Positions 1 through 8,423 of a DNA stretch of 64,000 nt are shown piece after piece (position 1 is the stretch's first letter; the number at the start of each line of letters is the position of its first letter). Where the stretch lies: positions 1 through 64,000 of the forward strand of contig CAZLWE010000005.1 in the NCBI GenBank assembly GCA_964562985.1, in the 5' to 3' direction. Origin of the DNA: SHLQ01 sp964562985 (GTDB lineage: Bacteria > Actinomycetota > Acidimicrobiia > Acidimicrobiales > SHLQ01). The notes under the pieces were generated by a model that had not been told where the DNA came from, ran no database searches, and saw only the letters and a program-made list of their open reading frames with translations. Made by a program: the position numbers and the translations under genes.

Positions 1-18
1 CCCGAACGGCACGACGCC

Positions 19-432
19 ATGTCAATCAACCAACAAGACCTCGACCTCATCCGCAACGAATTCGAGGCAAAACTCGCTCGTGTTAACCTCGATCACATGC
101 AAACCGCCAACGCCATCGGCTCCTACGGAGAACGATTCACCGGCGTAGAGGCCCGCATTGACGCCGTCGACTACCGCCTCGATGCCCTCGCAGGCGACAT
201 CGACCGGCGATTCGACCAGGTAGACCGGCGATTCGAGCAGGTAGACCGGCGATTCGAAGAAGTAGAGCGGCGCTTTGAACAGATGGACCGACGCTTCGAT
301 AGAACCGACGCTGCCATCAAAGAGCTGCGAGACAAACTCGACTCGCGCTTTGGATGGCAAACATTCATGACCTTCGCTCTCGGAGCACTCATACTCTTCG
401 GCGACACCGTTCGCACCGTCGCCGGCCTGTAA
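19..432 (+). CDS. Small coiled-coil protein with C-terminal membrane segment
   Basis: I do not recognise a specific family. The 137-residue protein has a charged helical body and, at residues about 62-96, five consecutive heptads of the form D/E-R-R-F-x-x-x, which predict a strong coiled coil. The last 25 or so residues (FMTFALGALILFGDTVRTV) look like a single membrane anchor at the C terminus. Such a layout is typical of tail-anchored oligomeric proteins of the DUF1640 or Bdr-like kind, but this is only a resemblance. It is followed, convergently, by dnaB with a 26-base gap. The upstream region lies outside the window. Its function is unknown. Confidence 0.7.
   Translation: MSINQQDLDLIRNEFEAKLARVNLDHMQTANAIGSYGERFTGVEARIDAVDYRLDALAGDIDRRFDQVDRRFEQVDRRFEEVERRFEQMDRRFDRTDAAIKELRDKLDSRFGWQTFMTFALGALILFGDTVRTVAGL
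202..306 (+). repeat. Five tandem 21-nt repeats coding for heptads
   Basis: Five consecutive 21-base units encode DRRFDQV, DRRFEQV, DRRFEEV, ERRFEQM and DRRFDRT. The first three are nearly identical in DNA as well as protein, which suggests recent expansion by slippage or unequal exchange. The last two have diverged. Confidence 0.85.
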
Positions 433-458
433 CCGCGACGGGGAGGGAGGGGGCCTAA

Positions 459-1865
459 CTACATCGCTTGAGCGGCGGGGTTGCGGGCCATGTTGGCGAA
501 GCGGGTGTATTGGGGGAGGAAGGCCAGGCGGATGGTGTCGGTTGGGCCGTTGCGGTGCTTGGCGATGATGACCTCAGCGATGCCCTGGTCTTGGCTCTCG
601 GGGTTGTAGACCTCGTCGCGGTACAAGAACATGACAACGTCGGCGTCCTGCTCAATCGCGCCCGACTCACGAAGGTCAGCCAACATTGGCCGCTTGTCCT
701 GGCGAGACTCGAGGCTTCTCGATAGCTGCGACAAGCCCACCACCGGAACCTCGAGCTCACGAGCAAGCACCTTGAGATTACGAGAGATCTCCGAGATCTC
801 GACCTGGCGACTCTCGGCTCCGGACCGGCCGGTCATCAGCTGGATGTAGTCGACCACAATCAATCCCAAATCGCCGACCTGTGACTTCAGGCGACGCGCC
901 CGACCACGGATGTCCATCACCGTCAGCGCCGGGTTGTCGTCGATCCAGATCGGTGCTTCGGACAAACGAGCCACACCATGGCTGATCTTGGTCCAGTCGG
1001 ACTCGTCCAAGCGCCCATCACGCATGTTCTTTGAGTCGACCCGAGACTCCGAGCACAACATGCGTTGCGATAGCTCAAGCTGGCCCATCTCCAACGAGAA
1101 GATGAGGACCGGCTTGTTTCCTTCGACGGCGGCGTGGGAGGCGATGTTCAAGGCGAAACTCGTCTTGCCCATCGCCGGGCGGGCACCGATCACATACAGC
1201 GCATTGGGTTGCATGCCCGAAAGCAGGTCGTCGAGATCGACGAAGCCCGTTGGGGTACCGGTGATGCCCTCACCTCGCTCATAGAGCATTTCGAGTCGGT
1301 CGAGGCTCTGCTCGATCATCGTGCGCATATCGGCCATAGTGTCGCTCGCGCGACCTTGGGCGACCTCGAACATCATGTGCTCGGCCTGGTCGACCGCCTT
1401 GACCACGTCTTCGGGTCGGTCGTAGGCGATTTCGGCGATCTCGTTGCCCACACTGATGAGACGCCGAAGCGTCGCATTTTCTCGAACGATCTCGGCATAT
1501 TTCTTGGCGCCGGTGACCGCTGGAGCCTGTGCCTGGAGGTCGAGCAGCATGGCTGGCCCGCCCATCCCCTGGAGCAGGTCATTGCGATCGAGCAGATCGC
1601 CAACGGTCACGACGTCGGCTTCATCGCCAGCTCCGTAGAGCGTGGTGATGGCATCGAAGATGTGCTGGTGAGCGGGCCGATAGAAGTGCCCGGCTTCGAC
1701 GACCTCTAACGCACTTGCAATCGCATCGCGCGACAACAACATGACACCTAAGAGCGACTGTTCGACTTGGATGTTGTGTGGTGGGGTGCGTCCTGTCTTC
1801 GCCTCGATGGTTCGGGCTGGACCGTCGTCAAACGGCGGTGGCAGCTCGTCGAGAAAGTCAGACAT
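459..1865 (-). CDS. dnaB: Replicative DNA helicase DnaB
   Basis: This is the hexameric 5'-3' helicase that unwinds DNA at the replication fork and interacts with primase. The 468-residue length is normal and no intein interrupts it. The N-terminal helical domain (about residues 30-130) starts with the typical PHNIQVEQSLLG segment. A linker leads to the RecA-like C-terminal domain, with a Walker A motif GARPAMGKTS at residues 227-236 and a Walker B-type VDYIQLM further on. The C-terminal EIIIAKHRNGPT-like segment (here EVIIAKHRNGPTDTI) is also diagnostic. It is the last gene of the rpsF-ssb-rpsR-rplI-dnaB block but is separated from rplI by 431 bases and a terminator, so it probably has its own promoter. 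Confidence 0.98.
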   Translation of the reverse strand: MSDFLDELPPPFDDGPARTIEAKTGRTPPHNIQVEQSLLGVMLLSRDAIASALEVVEAGHFYRPAHQHIFDAITTLYGAGDEADVVTVGDLLDRNDLLQGMGGPAMLLDLQAQAPAVTGAKKYAEIVRENATLRRLISVGNEIAEIAYDRPEDVVKAVDQAEHMMFEVAQGRASDTMADMRTMIEQSLDRLEMLYERGEGITGTPTGFVDLDDLLSGMQPNALYVIGARPAMGKTSFALNIASHAAVEGNKPVLIFSLEMGQLELSQRMLCSESRVDSKNMRDGRLDESDWTKISHGVARLSEAPIWIDDNPALTVMDIRGRARRLKSQVGDLGLIVVDYIQLMTGRSGAESRQVEISEISRNLKVLARELEVPVVGLSQLSRSLESRQDKRPMLADLRESGAIEQDADVVMFLYRDEVYNPESQDQGIAEVIIAKHRNGPTDTIRLAFLPQYTRFANMARNPAAQAM

Positions 1866-2296
1866 GTGGGATTCCTTCGTGGAACGTATCAGGACGTCGA
1901 GACGCCCGATATATCTAGTGTGCCCATGGCCTGTGACAGTCTTCGGCGATAGCCAGGGTCGTCATGAAGCTTGAGACTCAACCACCTTGCCCGTGATCGG
2001 CTGTGAGTCGCTAGTGGACAAGCAGGGGAAGTTCGGTGGACAACCCCTGAGGTACTCCCCAATCTGGATTCAGACTGTGGATGACGTGTGGATTCAGCGC
2101 CCGCCGATCGGACAAAAGTACAAATAATCGTGGGAAAATCAGGGCTGCGGACTGTCCACAAGTATCGCCAACTAGTCGCTGTAAACCCGCCTGGAAGATC
2201 TCCGCAGCACCCGAAAACTTTGTTGATGTCCCAAAAACGACAAACGGCCGACCCATGCGGGCCGGCCGTTCATTGCGTTTCTCGAGATAGACGAGA
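1866..2296. other. Gene-less region with DnaA-box-like cluster
   Basis: No convincing gene lies here. Five DnaA-box-like 9-mers are grouped in about 150 bases: 2013-2021 (reads TTGTCCACT on the minus strand), 2035-2043 (TTGTCCACC), 2076-2084 (TCATCCACA), 2087-2095 (GAATCCACA) and, on the plus strand, 2152-2160 (CTGTCCACA). Four of them match TT(A/G)TCCACA at eight of nine positions. An A-rich stretch (about 2111-2140) lies between the boxes. The region is upstream of dnaB and downstream of the rplI terminator. It could bind DnaA to control dnaB or act as an accessory origin element; both are inferences. Confidence 0.55.
2233..2270 (-). terminator. Rho-independent terminator after rplI
   Basis: On the minus strand a 12-base-pair stem (arms at 2259-2270 and 2243-2254, one G-U pair, four-base loop) is followed by TGTCGTTTTT. 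It lies 26 bases beyond the rplI stop codon and should end the rpsF-ssb-rpsR-rplI transcript. Confidence 0.85.
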
Positions 2297-2749
2297 TCAG
2301 TCTTCTTCAGCGACGATTTCTACGGTCACGGGAAACTCCACCTGCGAGTGGATCTTCGTCATCACCATGTGTTGACCAAGCGTCTTGAGCGAACCGTCAA
2401 GCTGAAACGCCTTGCGTTCAACCGTGTGACCGGACTGCTCTTCGACGACCTTTGCGATGTCGGCAGCCGACACCGAACCGAACAGCGTGCCACTGTCATC
2501 GGTCTTGGCGGCGATCGTGAACACCTGAGGCACGAGCGCAGCTGCAACCTGATCGGCCTCAGCTCGGTTTGCCTCATTCTTCGCGGCTGCGGAGCGGCGC
2601 ATGGCCTCCGCCTCGGCTTCAGCGCCCTTCGTGGCCTTGTATCCAAGACCACGTGGGAGCAAGTAGTTACGGAAGTAACCGTCTGCTACCGAGACGATGT
2701 CGCCACGGGTACCGAGGCCATCAACGTCTTGTTTCAAAATGACGTCCAT
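2297..2749 (-). CDS. rplI: 50S ribosomal protein L9
   Basis: L9 binds 23S rRNA at the base of the L1 stalk and helps keep the reading frame. The 150-residue protein has the family N terminus (MDVILKQDVDGLGTRGDIV and the DGYFRNYLLPRGLG segment that contacts RNA), a long central helix rich in Ala/Glu/Arg, and a compact C-terminal domain ending in VEFPVTVEIVAEED. Its start codon overlaps the last base of the rpsR stop, so the two are translated in tight coupling. A strong terminator follows. Confidence 0.97.
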   Translation of the reverse strand: MDVILKQDVDGLGTRGDIVSVADGYFRNYLLPRGLGYKATKGAEAEAEAMRRSAAAKNEANRAEADQVAAALVPQVFTIAAKTDDSGTLFGSVSAADIAKVVEEQSGHTVERKAFQLDGSLKTLGQHMVMTKIHSQVEFPVTVEIVAEED

Positions 2750-3204
2750 CAGCTCTCCTCCGTTCCTTCGACAACCGCAGCAACCTCTTCTGGAGTGGCT
2801 TCTGCAGATTCGGTTGCCTCTGCTGCCTCCGGTGCCTCTGCGTCTGCTGGCTTCTTCTCGTCACGTGGACCGCGGTCTCCGCGATCTCCACGATCGCCGC
2901 GGTCTCCACGATCTCGATCGCGACCTCGGTTGTTGCGTTGGGTTGTCACACGAGTTGCGTACGGCAACAGCGCCATCTCGCGGGCGTTCTTGATCGCGCG
3001 AGCGACCTCCGCCTGCTGCTGGGTGTCGTTGCCAGATACACGGCGAGCGCGGATCTTTGCTCGGTCGGACATGAACCGCTTGAGCAGGTTCACATCCTTG
3101 TAGTCGATGTAGTCGACCTTCTCGGTAGTGAGAACCGAGACCTTCTTCTTTGTGCGACGTCCGTCGTCACGTTTCGATTTACGAGGGGGTGCCTTCTTGG
3201 CCAT
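2749..3204 (-). CDS. rpsR: 30S ribosomal protein S18 with long C-terminal extension
   Basis: S18 sits on the platform of the small subunit with S6. Residues about 20-90 are the conserved core (VDYIDYKDVNLLKRFMSD, then IRARRVSGN and the ALLPYA end). Beyond residue 90 the protein departs from the family: a run of Arg-Gly-Asp repeats, then an acidic Ala/Glu-rich tail to residue 151. Usual S18 proteins have about 75-90 residues, so some 60 residues are extra. The DNA coding for the RGD run consists of short direct repeats. The gene lies between ssb and rplI in the usual order. Confidence 0.95.
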   Translation of the reverse strand: MAKKAPPRKSKRDDGRRTKKKVSVLTTEKVDYIDYKDVNLLKRFMSDRAKIRARRVSGNDTQQQAEVARAIKNAREMALLPYATRVTTQRNNRGRDRDRGDRGDRGDRGDRGPRDEKKPADAEAPEAAEATESAEATPEEVAAVVEGTEES

Positions 3205-3238
3205 GTGTGTAGTTCCTTGGTGAAAATGTGTTCGTGCC

Positions 3239-3700
3239 CTAGAAGGGCTCTTCGTTCATGTCGTACTGCGGGGCAGGTGCAGGCTGGTTCGCGACCGGGC
3301 GTTGTTGCCCACCTCCGCCGCCCTGGCCTTGCCCAGCACCGGGGCCGTTGTATTCGTTGCGGGTCAACTCTGCGGTGGCCCACTTCAGGCTCGGGGCGAC
3401 ATCGTCGGCGACGATCTCTACCTTCGAGCGCTTATCGCCGTCCTGGTTTTGCCACGAACGCTGGTCGAGCCGGCCATATACGACGACACGAGATCCCTTC
3501 GTGAGCGAGTCGCTTACGTTCTCGGCCAACTGACGCCAACAGGTGACGTCGAAATACGAGACCTTGTCCTCTTGACCGTCGCGGCCTTTCATGTTCCATG
3601 CCACGCCGAAGTTGGCGACTGCTGCGCCGCCCGGGGTGAAACGGAGTTCTGGATCGCGGGTGAGGTTTCCGACGATGGTTACGGTGTTATCAAACGCCAT
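3239..3700 (-). CDS. ssb: Single-stranded DNA-binding protein
   Basis: SSB coats single-stranded DNA at forks and recruits repair and replication proteins through its C-terminal tip. The 153-residue protein has an OB fold in residues 1 to about 110 (NTVTIVGNLTRDPELRFT, WRQLAENVSDSLTKGSRVVVYGRL), followed by a flexible Gly/Gln/Pro-rich region. It ends in DMNEEPF, a good match to the acidic, Phe-terminated tip. It lies between rpsF and rpsR, the standard position for the primary replicative SSB. Confidence 0.97.
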   Translation of the reverse strand: MAFDNTVTIVGNLTRDPELRFTPGGAAVANFGVAWNMKGRDGQEDKVSYFDVTCWRQLAENVSDSLTKGSRVVVYGRLDQRSWQNQDGDKRSKVEIVADDVAPSLKWATAELTRNEYNGPGAGQGQGGGGGQQRPVANQPAPAPQYDMNEEPF

Positions 3701-3724
3701 GGTGTGTACGTGCCTTTCCCGGCC

Positions 3725-4063
3725 TTATGCCGAGCTCGCGGCACCCAGAAGGCCTCGCTTGGCGGCCTCTGACTCTGGGAGCCGAATGATCTTGTGGCGA
3801 ACTACATCGTCCGCGAGTCGAAGAGCACGATCCTGTGAAGACAGGTCCTTGTACTCCGGAAGCAGGATCTCGAGCACCACGTAGATGCCTTCCCACTTGT
3901 GGTTGATCCGGTAGGCAAAGCGGCGCTTTCCCCAGTGGTCGACCTTGGCTACTGATCCACCTTGGGCTTCTACCGTTTCGGTAATCAGTGTCTTCAAGTG
4001 ACCATTGAGCGTTGCATCAGCAACGTCGGCGTCAAAAATGACCATTAATTCGTACGCTCGCAT
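3725..4063 (-). CDS. rpsF: 30S ribosomal protein S6
   Basis: S6 pairs with S18 on the platform of the 30S subunit. I start it at the Met that opens MRAYELMVIFDADV, giving 112 residues. A GGGAGGTGATG ribosome-binding sequence lies just upstream. An upstream in-frame Met would add a 12-residue leader that the family does not have. Family motifs include KVDHWGKRRFAYRINHKWEG. It is the first gene of the rpsF-ssb-rpsR-rplI operon. The 263 bases upstream (4064-4326) hold no gene and should contain the operon promoter, although I could not fix its -35 and -10 boxes. Confidence 0.96.
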   Translation of the reverse strand: MRAYELMVIFDADVADATLNGHLKTLITETVEAQGGSVAKVDHWGKRRFAYRINHKWEGIYVVLEILLPEYKDLSSQDRALRLADDVVRHKIIRLPESEAAKRGLLGAASSA

Positions 4064-4326
4064 GTGGAGCATCACCTCCCTGTGGACTCGGTTCTTCACC
4101 GAGGCTCCGACTTTCGGAGCAGGGCATCTGTTTTCAGATTGCTGGCATTCTCAACGATGGTCCGAAGACCACGCCAAAAACGTCAACACCTGATGCTACA
4201 AACACCGAGACGGAAATCCGAATTTGGATCGTGCAAACGAACCTAGTCGCGCCCTATGACATCTAGCTTGTGGTTGGGTCCGCTGGACAACCCTCGGTCC
4301 GCACGTTCAAGGCGGAAACGGCGCCT

Positions 4327-5115
4327 TCAGGTGGCGAGAGCGGTGTCTTCGCCTTCTTCGCCTTCGGCAAAGACGTTCGCTCGACCGGCGATCACATAGG
4401 ACGCCCACGCCAGCCCGAGGATCGGCACGCCGTAGATCAGCGACAAGAACGCAGAAGAAATACCGGGGCTATTCACTGCATTAATGATCCCCACCAGTAC
4501 TGCCGCGGCTGCACCAGGTGCCAGAATCCACAGCGCCCCGAGCTGCAGGCGTCGCCGCCAGCGGCCGGTGTATTGAGCGGCTACTAGCAAGAAGAAGCCG
4601 ACCGGAATGAGCGCGTTCGGAATTTCGGAGGGAATGACCTCAACAGGGCGAATCGCGGCTAATGCAGGATTGTTCTCGACGAGGATGATCCCGCTGATCG
4701 CCCCCACCATCACACAGAACAAGCCGATACGAGGAGCGACCGTATCGAGCAGTCTCCCCTCATTGCGCCACATTCCGTAGGCGACGAGCAAAATACCAAT
4801 CAGGCTCGGTGTTTGCGCGAAGACGATGCTCCAGGCGCTCTCAAACAGACCGAACCCTAAGAGAAAGAGCACCGGGGGCAGCGCACACAAGGCGGCAATC
4901 GCCATTTCTGCATACGCAGTTTCATTCTCTGAGCGAACCTCAAGAGTGGTTCGAACCGCTGCCGGAAGAAGTGAACCCGCGAAGGCGAAAGCAGCACCAG
5001 CACCGTCGCTCTCTCGAACCGCGTGTACCTCAGCCACCCACTCCGAAAGGAAGCGCTCGTACAGTCCCCTGGGAAGCAGGACGGCAGCAACGCGGACCAA
5101 CAAGACCGCAGTCAT
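4327..5115 (-). CDS. Predicted multi-pass membrane protein
   Basis: Function unknown. The N terminus (LVRVAAVLLPRGLYERFLSEWVAEVHAV) resembles the short cytosolic prefix found in many actinobacterial permease-like proteins, where it precedes a transmembrane part. Six or so hydrophobic stretches follow, for example ALCALPPVLFLLGFGLF, PSLIGILLVAYGMW, IGLFCVMVGAISGIILV, ALIPVGFFLLVAAQY, LGALWILAPGAAAAVLVGI and FLSLIYGVPILGLAWASYV. The C-terminal tail is acidic. No transporter signature is visible. It is monocistronic, with about 100 bases to the next minus-strand gene. Confidence 0.75.
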   Translation of the reverse strand: MTAVLLVRVAAVLLPRGLYERFLSEWVAEVHAVRESDGAGAAFAFAGSLLPAAVRTTLEVRSENETAYAEMAIAALCALPPVLFLLGFGLFESAWSIVFAQTPSLIGILLVAYGMWRNEGRLLDTVAPRIGLFCVMVGAISGIILVENNPALAAIRPVEVIPSEIPNALIPVGFFLLVAAQYTGRWRRRLQLGALWILAPGAAAAVLVGIINAVNSPGISSAFLSLIYGVPILGLAWASYVIAGRANVFAEGEEGEDTALAT

Positions 5116-5213
5116 TTATGGTTCCTCGCGGACGGCATCCCCCAATCTTAGTGGAACTGGCCGCTTGCACCGTGAACACTCAGAACTTGCAATCCAGGCG
5201 TCCGACGCCTGCA

Positions 5214-5552
5214 TCAAGACGGTGTTCCGGCCACACTCCAGTCGATGGGGATGAGGTGCCCACAAGCGCAGCGGAAGTTGCCCGGACGCATGTCGTCACG
5301 ATCCATCCAGCGAACGTGCATCACCATCTCCAAGGTTTCGCACCACACCGAATCGATGATCGAGTCGCGTTCATCCTCTTCGGGATACATCGCGACGCGA
5401 AGCTTGTGCATGCGGTCGCGCGCCTTGTCGAGTTCGACCCGCGCCTCGGCCTTCTCTCGCCAGGTCGCGCCGCGACGATTGAGAATGTCGTTGTGGTGAC
5501 GCCACCGGCACAACAAATCGTCGAATGCAGCTTCTACCGCGAAATGCAGCAT
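5214..5552 (-). CDS. Hypothetical protein with possible metal-binding Cys motif
   Basis: This 112-residue protein is not recognised. It begins MLHFAVEAAFDDLLCRWRHH and has a charged, helical first half rich in Arg and Glu. Near the C terminus are a CETLEMVMHVRW segment and a CACGH motif, which could form part of a small metal site. Codon use matches its neighbours, which supports a real gene. Upstream, 87 bases separate it from the end of the prolyl oligopeptidase gene. Its role is unknown. Confidence 0.65.
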   Translation of the reverse strand: MLHFAVEAAFDDLLCRWRHHNDILNRRGATWREKAEARVELDKARDRMHKLRVAMYPEEDERDSIIDSVWCETLEMVMHVRWMDRDDMRPGNFRCACGHLIPIDWSVAGTPS

Positions 5553-5639
5553 GGGGGCGATTCTAGGTCAACAAAAGCGCACACGTCTGACCGCGGCGCG
5601 AGCACCAAGATCCCCGAAGGCAACGACAACGGCTCGGAG

Positions 5640-7712
5640 CTAGTCTCCCGAGAGCTGCGACAAGAGATAGGTGAACTCAAGCGCGGTCCGCTTTGCAGCC
5701 TCGGTTTGGTTGGCCGCAGCCGAGTGGCCACCGTCGATGTTCTCGTAGTACCAAAATGCCAAATCAGCCTCTTCGAACAACTTGGCCAGTTTGCGGGCGT
5801 GGCCGGGATGGACTCGATCGTCCTTGGTGGAGGTCACAAACAGCGGTGTCGGGTACGGGAGCGTCGGATCGAAGTTGTGGTACGGCGAGATGGTCTCGAG
5901 GAAGGCTCGCTCGACAGGATCGTCGGGTGAGCCGTACTCGTCGACCCACGAGGCTCCCGCCAACAACAGGTGGTATCGCAACATGTCGAGCAATGGCACC
6001 TGGCAGACCACCGCGTTCCAAAGATCGGGGCGCTGGTTCAACATGACCCCCATCAACAGCCCACCATTTGAGCCGCCCATGATCCCGAGGTGATCAGAGG
6101 AGGTAAGCCCTGTTGAAACCAGCGACTCGCCAACCGCGATGAAGTCGTCGAAGACACGCTGACGCTGCGTCGTGAGGCCGGCCTGGTGCCAGGCGGGACC
6201 GAACTCGCCTCCGCCGCGAATGTTCGCGAGAACGAATGCGCCGCCTCGAGCAAGCCAGTTGCGGCCGATGTTGCCGCTGTAGGAAGGGTTGAGCGAAACC
6301 TGGAACCCGCCATAGCCATAGAGCAGTGTCGGAGTGGTTCCGTCGAGTTCGATGTCGGCGCGCCGCACGACGAAGTACGGCACGGTTGTTCCATCTACCG
6401 ACGCTGCGCTGTGTTGCTCCACCATGAGTCCGTCAGCATCGAATCGTGCGGGCAACGTCTTCAGTGTGTCGACCTGTGCCGTGCTGCTGTCGAGCGCCAG
6501 CAACGACGTCGGGGTCAGGAAGTCTTCGTAATTGAGCAACACCGTCTGCTCACGCAGATCCGAGAACGCAATGCTGACGTCGCCCGTGCCGGGAAGGTCG
6601 ATCGGTGTGGTCGACCATCCACCGTCGGACGGCTCGAGCTGCAAGACCTGGCCGACCACGTTGTCGGTAATAGCCAACAGGGTGGATCCGCTCGCTACCG
6701 CTACCCCACCGACCGCCTGGGTTTCGGACGGACGAAACACCAGCTCAACCGGCGGAAGTGCATGTGTGTCGAGGAACGCGTCGAGATCGAACGCCACAAG
6801 GTCGCCGGTCACAAAGGATTCGTCCTGGGGTTGCCAGTCCTGCTCCAACGACAGAAGCAATCGTCCATGCGAAACCCCGTTTGGGCTCGACTTTGGCGGA
6901 ATCGGGAACTGCACCGGTTCGCCGTCGGTGAAGAGCCAGTAGGTCGAGGTGAAGAAGGTGTCGGCTTGTGTTGCCCCGCTGAGAAGGCTGCCGTCCTCCA
7001 GCTCGATGGTGAATGGGAAGACACCTACGTCGGTCGGTGTGCCGCGCAATATCTCCACAGCCTCTGTCAGCGGAGTGCCTCGCACCCAACGCTTCACGAT
7101 GAAGGGGTAGCCCGATTCGGTAACGGTTAGTTCCGCCTCGTCGGCCCAGTCGGTGGCGATGAGGACCGCATCTTCGTCGACCCACATCGCACCCTGCTTG
7201 GCTTCGGGAGTGACGAAACCGTCGGACACGAAGGACTTGCTGTCGATGTCGAACTCTCGTTGGACGATTGCGTCCTTGCCACCATCAGACAACGACAGCA
7301 GTGCCTTGGTAGCCGGTCCGCTCGGTGGACGAAATACGTTCGCGCCTTTGAATACCCAGTTGGCATCTTCGGACTCCGCGAGCGCGTCGATGTCGAGGAT
7401 CGTTTCCCACTCGGGATCAACGCTGCGGTAGCTGTCGAGCGGCGTTCGGCGCCATAGGCCACGAACGTTCTGTTCGTCTTGCCAGAAGTTGTAGACCATG
7501 CCGTCACGGATCGATCCGTAGGGGATGCGGTCTTGCGCGGTCATTACTTCGAGGGCGGCTGCCTCGATCTCGGCGTAGTTCGGGTCGGACTGCAGCGCAG
7601 CGAGCGTGCGCTCGTTCTGCGCTCGGACCCAGGCCAGAGCCTCGTCGCCCTCCACCTCTTCGAGCCACAGGTGGGTCTCGTCGGATGTACTGGTGCGGGT
7701 CTCGTCGCTCAC
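5640..7712 (-). CDS. Prolyl oligopeptidase family serine peptidase (S9A)
   Basis: S9A enzymes cut short peptides after proline. The 690-residue size fits the family: an N-terminal helix, a seven-bladed beta-propeller (about residues 75-430) and a C-terminal alpha/beta hydrolase domain. The nucleophile is Ser548 in GGSNGG, followed by Asp631 or Asp632 in TKDDRVHP and His663 in DGGHSAA. The segment YGYGGFQVSLNPSY and the NIRGGGEFG motif are typical. No signal peptide is seen, so it is probably cytosolic. Ten bases separate it from the HAD hydrolase gene upstream, so both may be on one transcript. Its exact peptide substrates cannot be read from the sequence. Confidence 0.93.
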   Translation of the reverse strand: MSDETRTSTSDETHLWLEEVEGDEALAWVRAQNERTLAALQSDPNYAEIEAAALEVMTAQDRIPYGSIRDGMVYNFWQDEQNVRGLWRRTPLDSYRSVDPEWETILDIDALAESEDANWVFKGANVFRPPSGPATKALLSLSDGGKDAIVQREFDIDSKSFVSDGFVTPEAKQGAMWVDEDAVLIATDWADEAELTVTESGYPFIVKRWVRGTPLTEAVEILRGTPTDVGVFPFTIELEDGSLLSGATQADTFFTSTYWLFTDGEPVQFPIPPKSSPNGVSHGRLLLSLEQDWQPQDESFVTGDLVAFDLDAFLDTHALPPVELVFRPSETQAVGGVAVASGSTLLAITDNVVGQVLQLEPSDGGWSTTPIDLPGTGDVSIAFSDLREQTVLLNYEDFLTPTSLLALDSSTAQVDTLKTLPARFDADGLMVEQHSAASVDGTTVPYFVVRRADIELDGTTPTLLYGYGGFQVSLNPSYSGNIGRNWLARGGAFVLANIRGGGEFGPAWHQAGLTTQRQRVFDDFIAVGESLVSTGLTSSDHLGIMGGSNGGLLMGVMLNQRPDLWNAVVCQVPLLDMLRYHLLLAGASWVDEYGSPDDPVERAFLETISPYHNFDPTLPYPTPLFVTSTKDDRVHPGHARKLAKLFEEADLAFWYYENIDGGHSAAANQTEAAKRTALEFTYLLSQLSGD

Positions 7713-7721
7713 GTTCGCAGG

Positions 7722-8423
7722 CTACTCCCGCCCGTGCGCGGCTTCGCCTACGGCGAATAGCTCGATCAGATCCGTGAATCGCTCACGATGGATCAAGCGC
7801 GGGTGATCGGGCATCTCTGCGAGTTCCAGGCTCCACGTGTGGTCATGAGGGATGTGTACCGCCCCCAGCCCGACTTCGAGCGCAGGGATGATGTCGGAGC
7901 GAGGTGAGTTGCCGATCATCCATGAGTCGGCGGAATCCACATTGTGCTCAGAGACGACCCGGGTGTACTCAGCCGGGGTCTTCTCGACCAGGATCTCCAC
8001 CGCTTCGAAGTACTTGGCGAGTCCGGTTCGTTCCACCTTCGAGCTCTGCTCGTCGTGGTTTCCCTTCGTTACCAGGATCAGACGATTCGATTCCTTGAGT
8101 GTCGTCAGGGTCTCCTCCACCCCGTCATAGGGCTCCAATTGCTCCCATTGCAGCGGACGCACCAATTGGGAGATGTGATCGCGATCCTTATCGGTCGGTT
8201 CCCGATCGGCGAACTTGCGGACCCCTTCGATCAATGAATGCTCGAAGGTCACTCGGCCGTAGCCATAGGTAACCGCGAACGCCTTTTGGATCTGGTCGAG
8301 TTCGAGGTTGATCCAGCCCGGGTCCTGGTCGGGGGCAATCCAGTTCGCGTACCGTTCGTTGATCGCATAGAAGACGGTGATGTTCTCCCACAGCGTGTCG
8401 TCGGCATCGATCAACAGGGTCAT
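7722..8423 (-). CDS. HAD-superfamily hydrolase
   Basis: A phosphatase-like protein of 233 residues. Motif I is LLIDADDTLWEN at the N terminus, giving the nucleophile and acid Asp pair. Motif II is LVTKGNHDEQ, whose Thr-Lys pair follows the family pattern. Motif IV is MIGNSPRSDIIPA. The cap region is helical, as in the subfamily with a C1 cap. The substrate is unknown. The start codon overlaps the stop of the MFS gene by four bases (ATGA), so the transporter and this enzyme are translationally coupled. Confidence 0.88.
   Translation of the reverse strand: MTLLIDADDTLWENITVFYAINERYANWIAPDQDPGWINLELDQIQKAFAVTYGYGRVTFEHSLIEGVRKFADREPTDKDRDHISQLVRPLQWEQLEPYDGVEETLTTLKESNRLILVTKGNHDEQSSKVERTGLAKYFEAVEILVEKTPAEYTRVVSEHNVDSADSWMIGNSPRSDIIPALEVGLGAVHIPHDHTWSLELAEMPDHPRLIHRERFTDLIELFAVGEAAHGRE

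Noticed and set aside
4809..5930. 373-codon frame on the plus strand
   Set aside because: It runs across two minus-strand genes and the gaps between them, is rich in Arg/Pro/His and has no start signal; it is a shadow.
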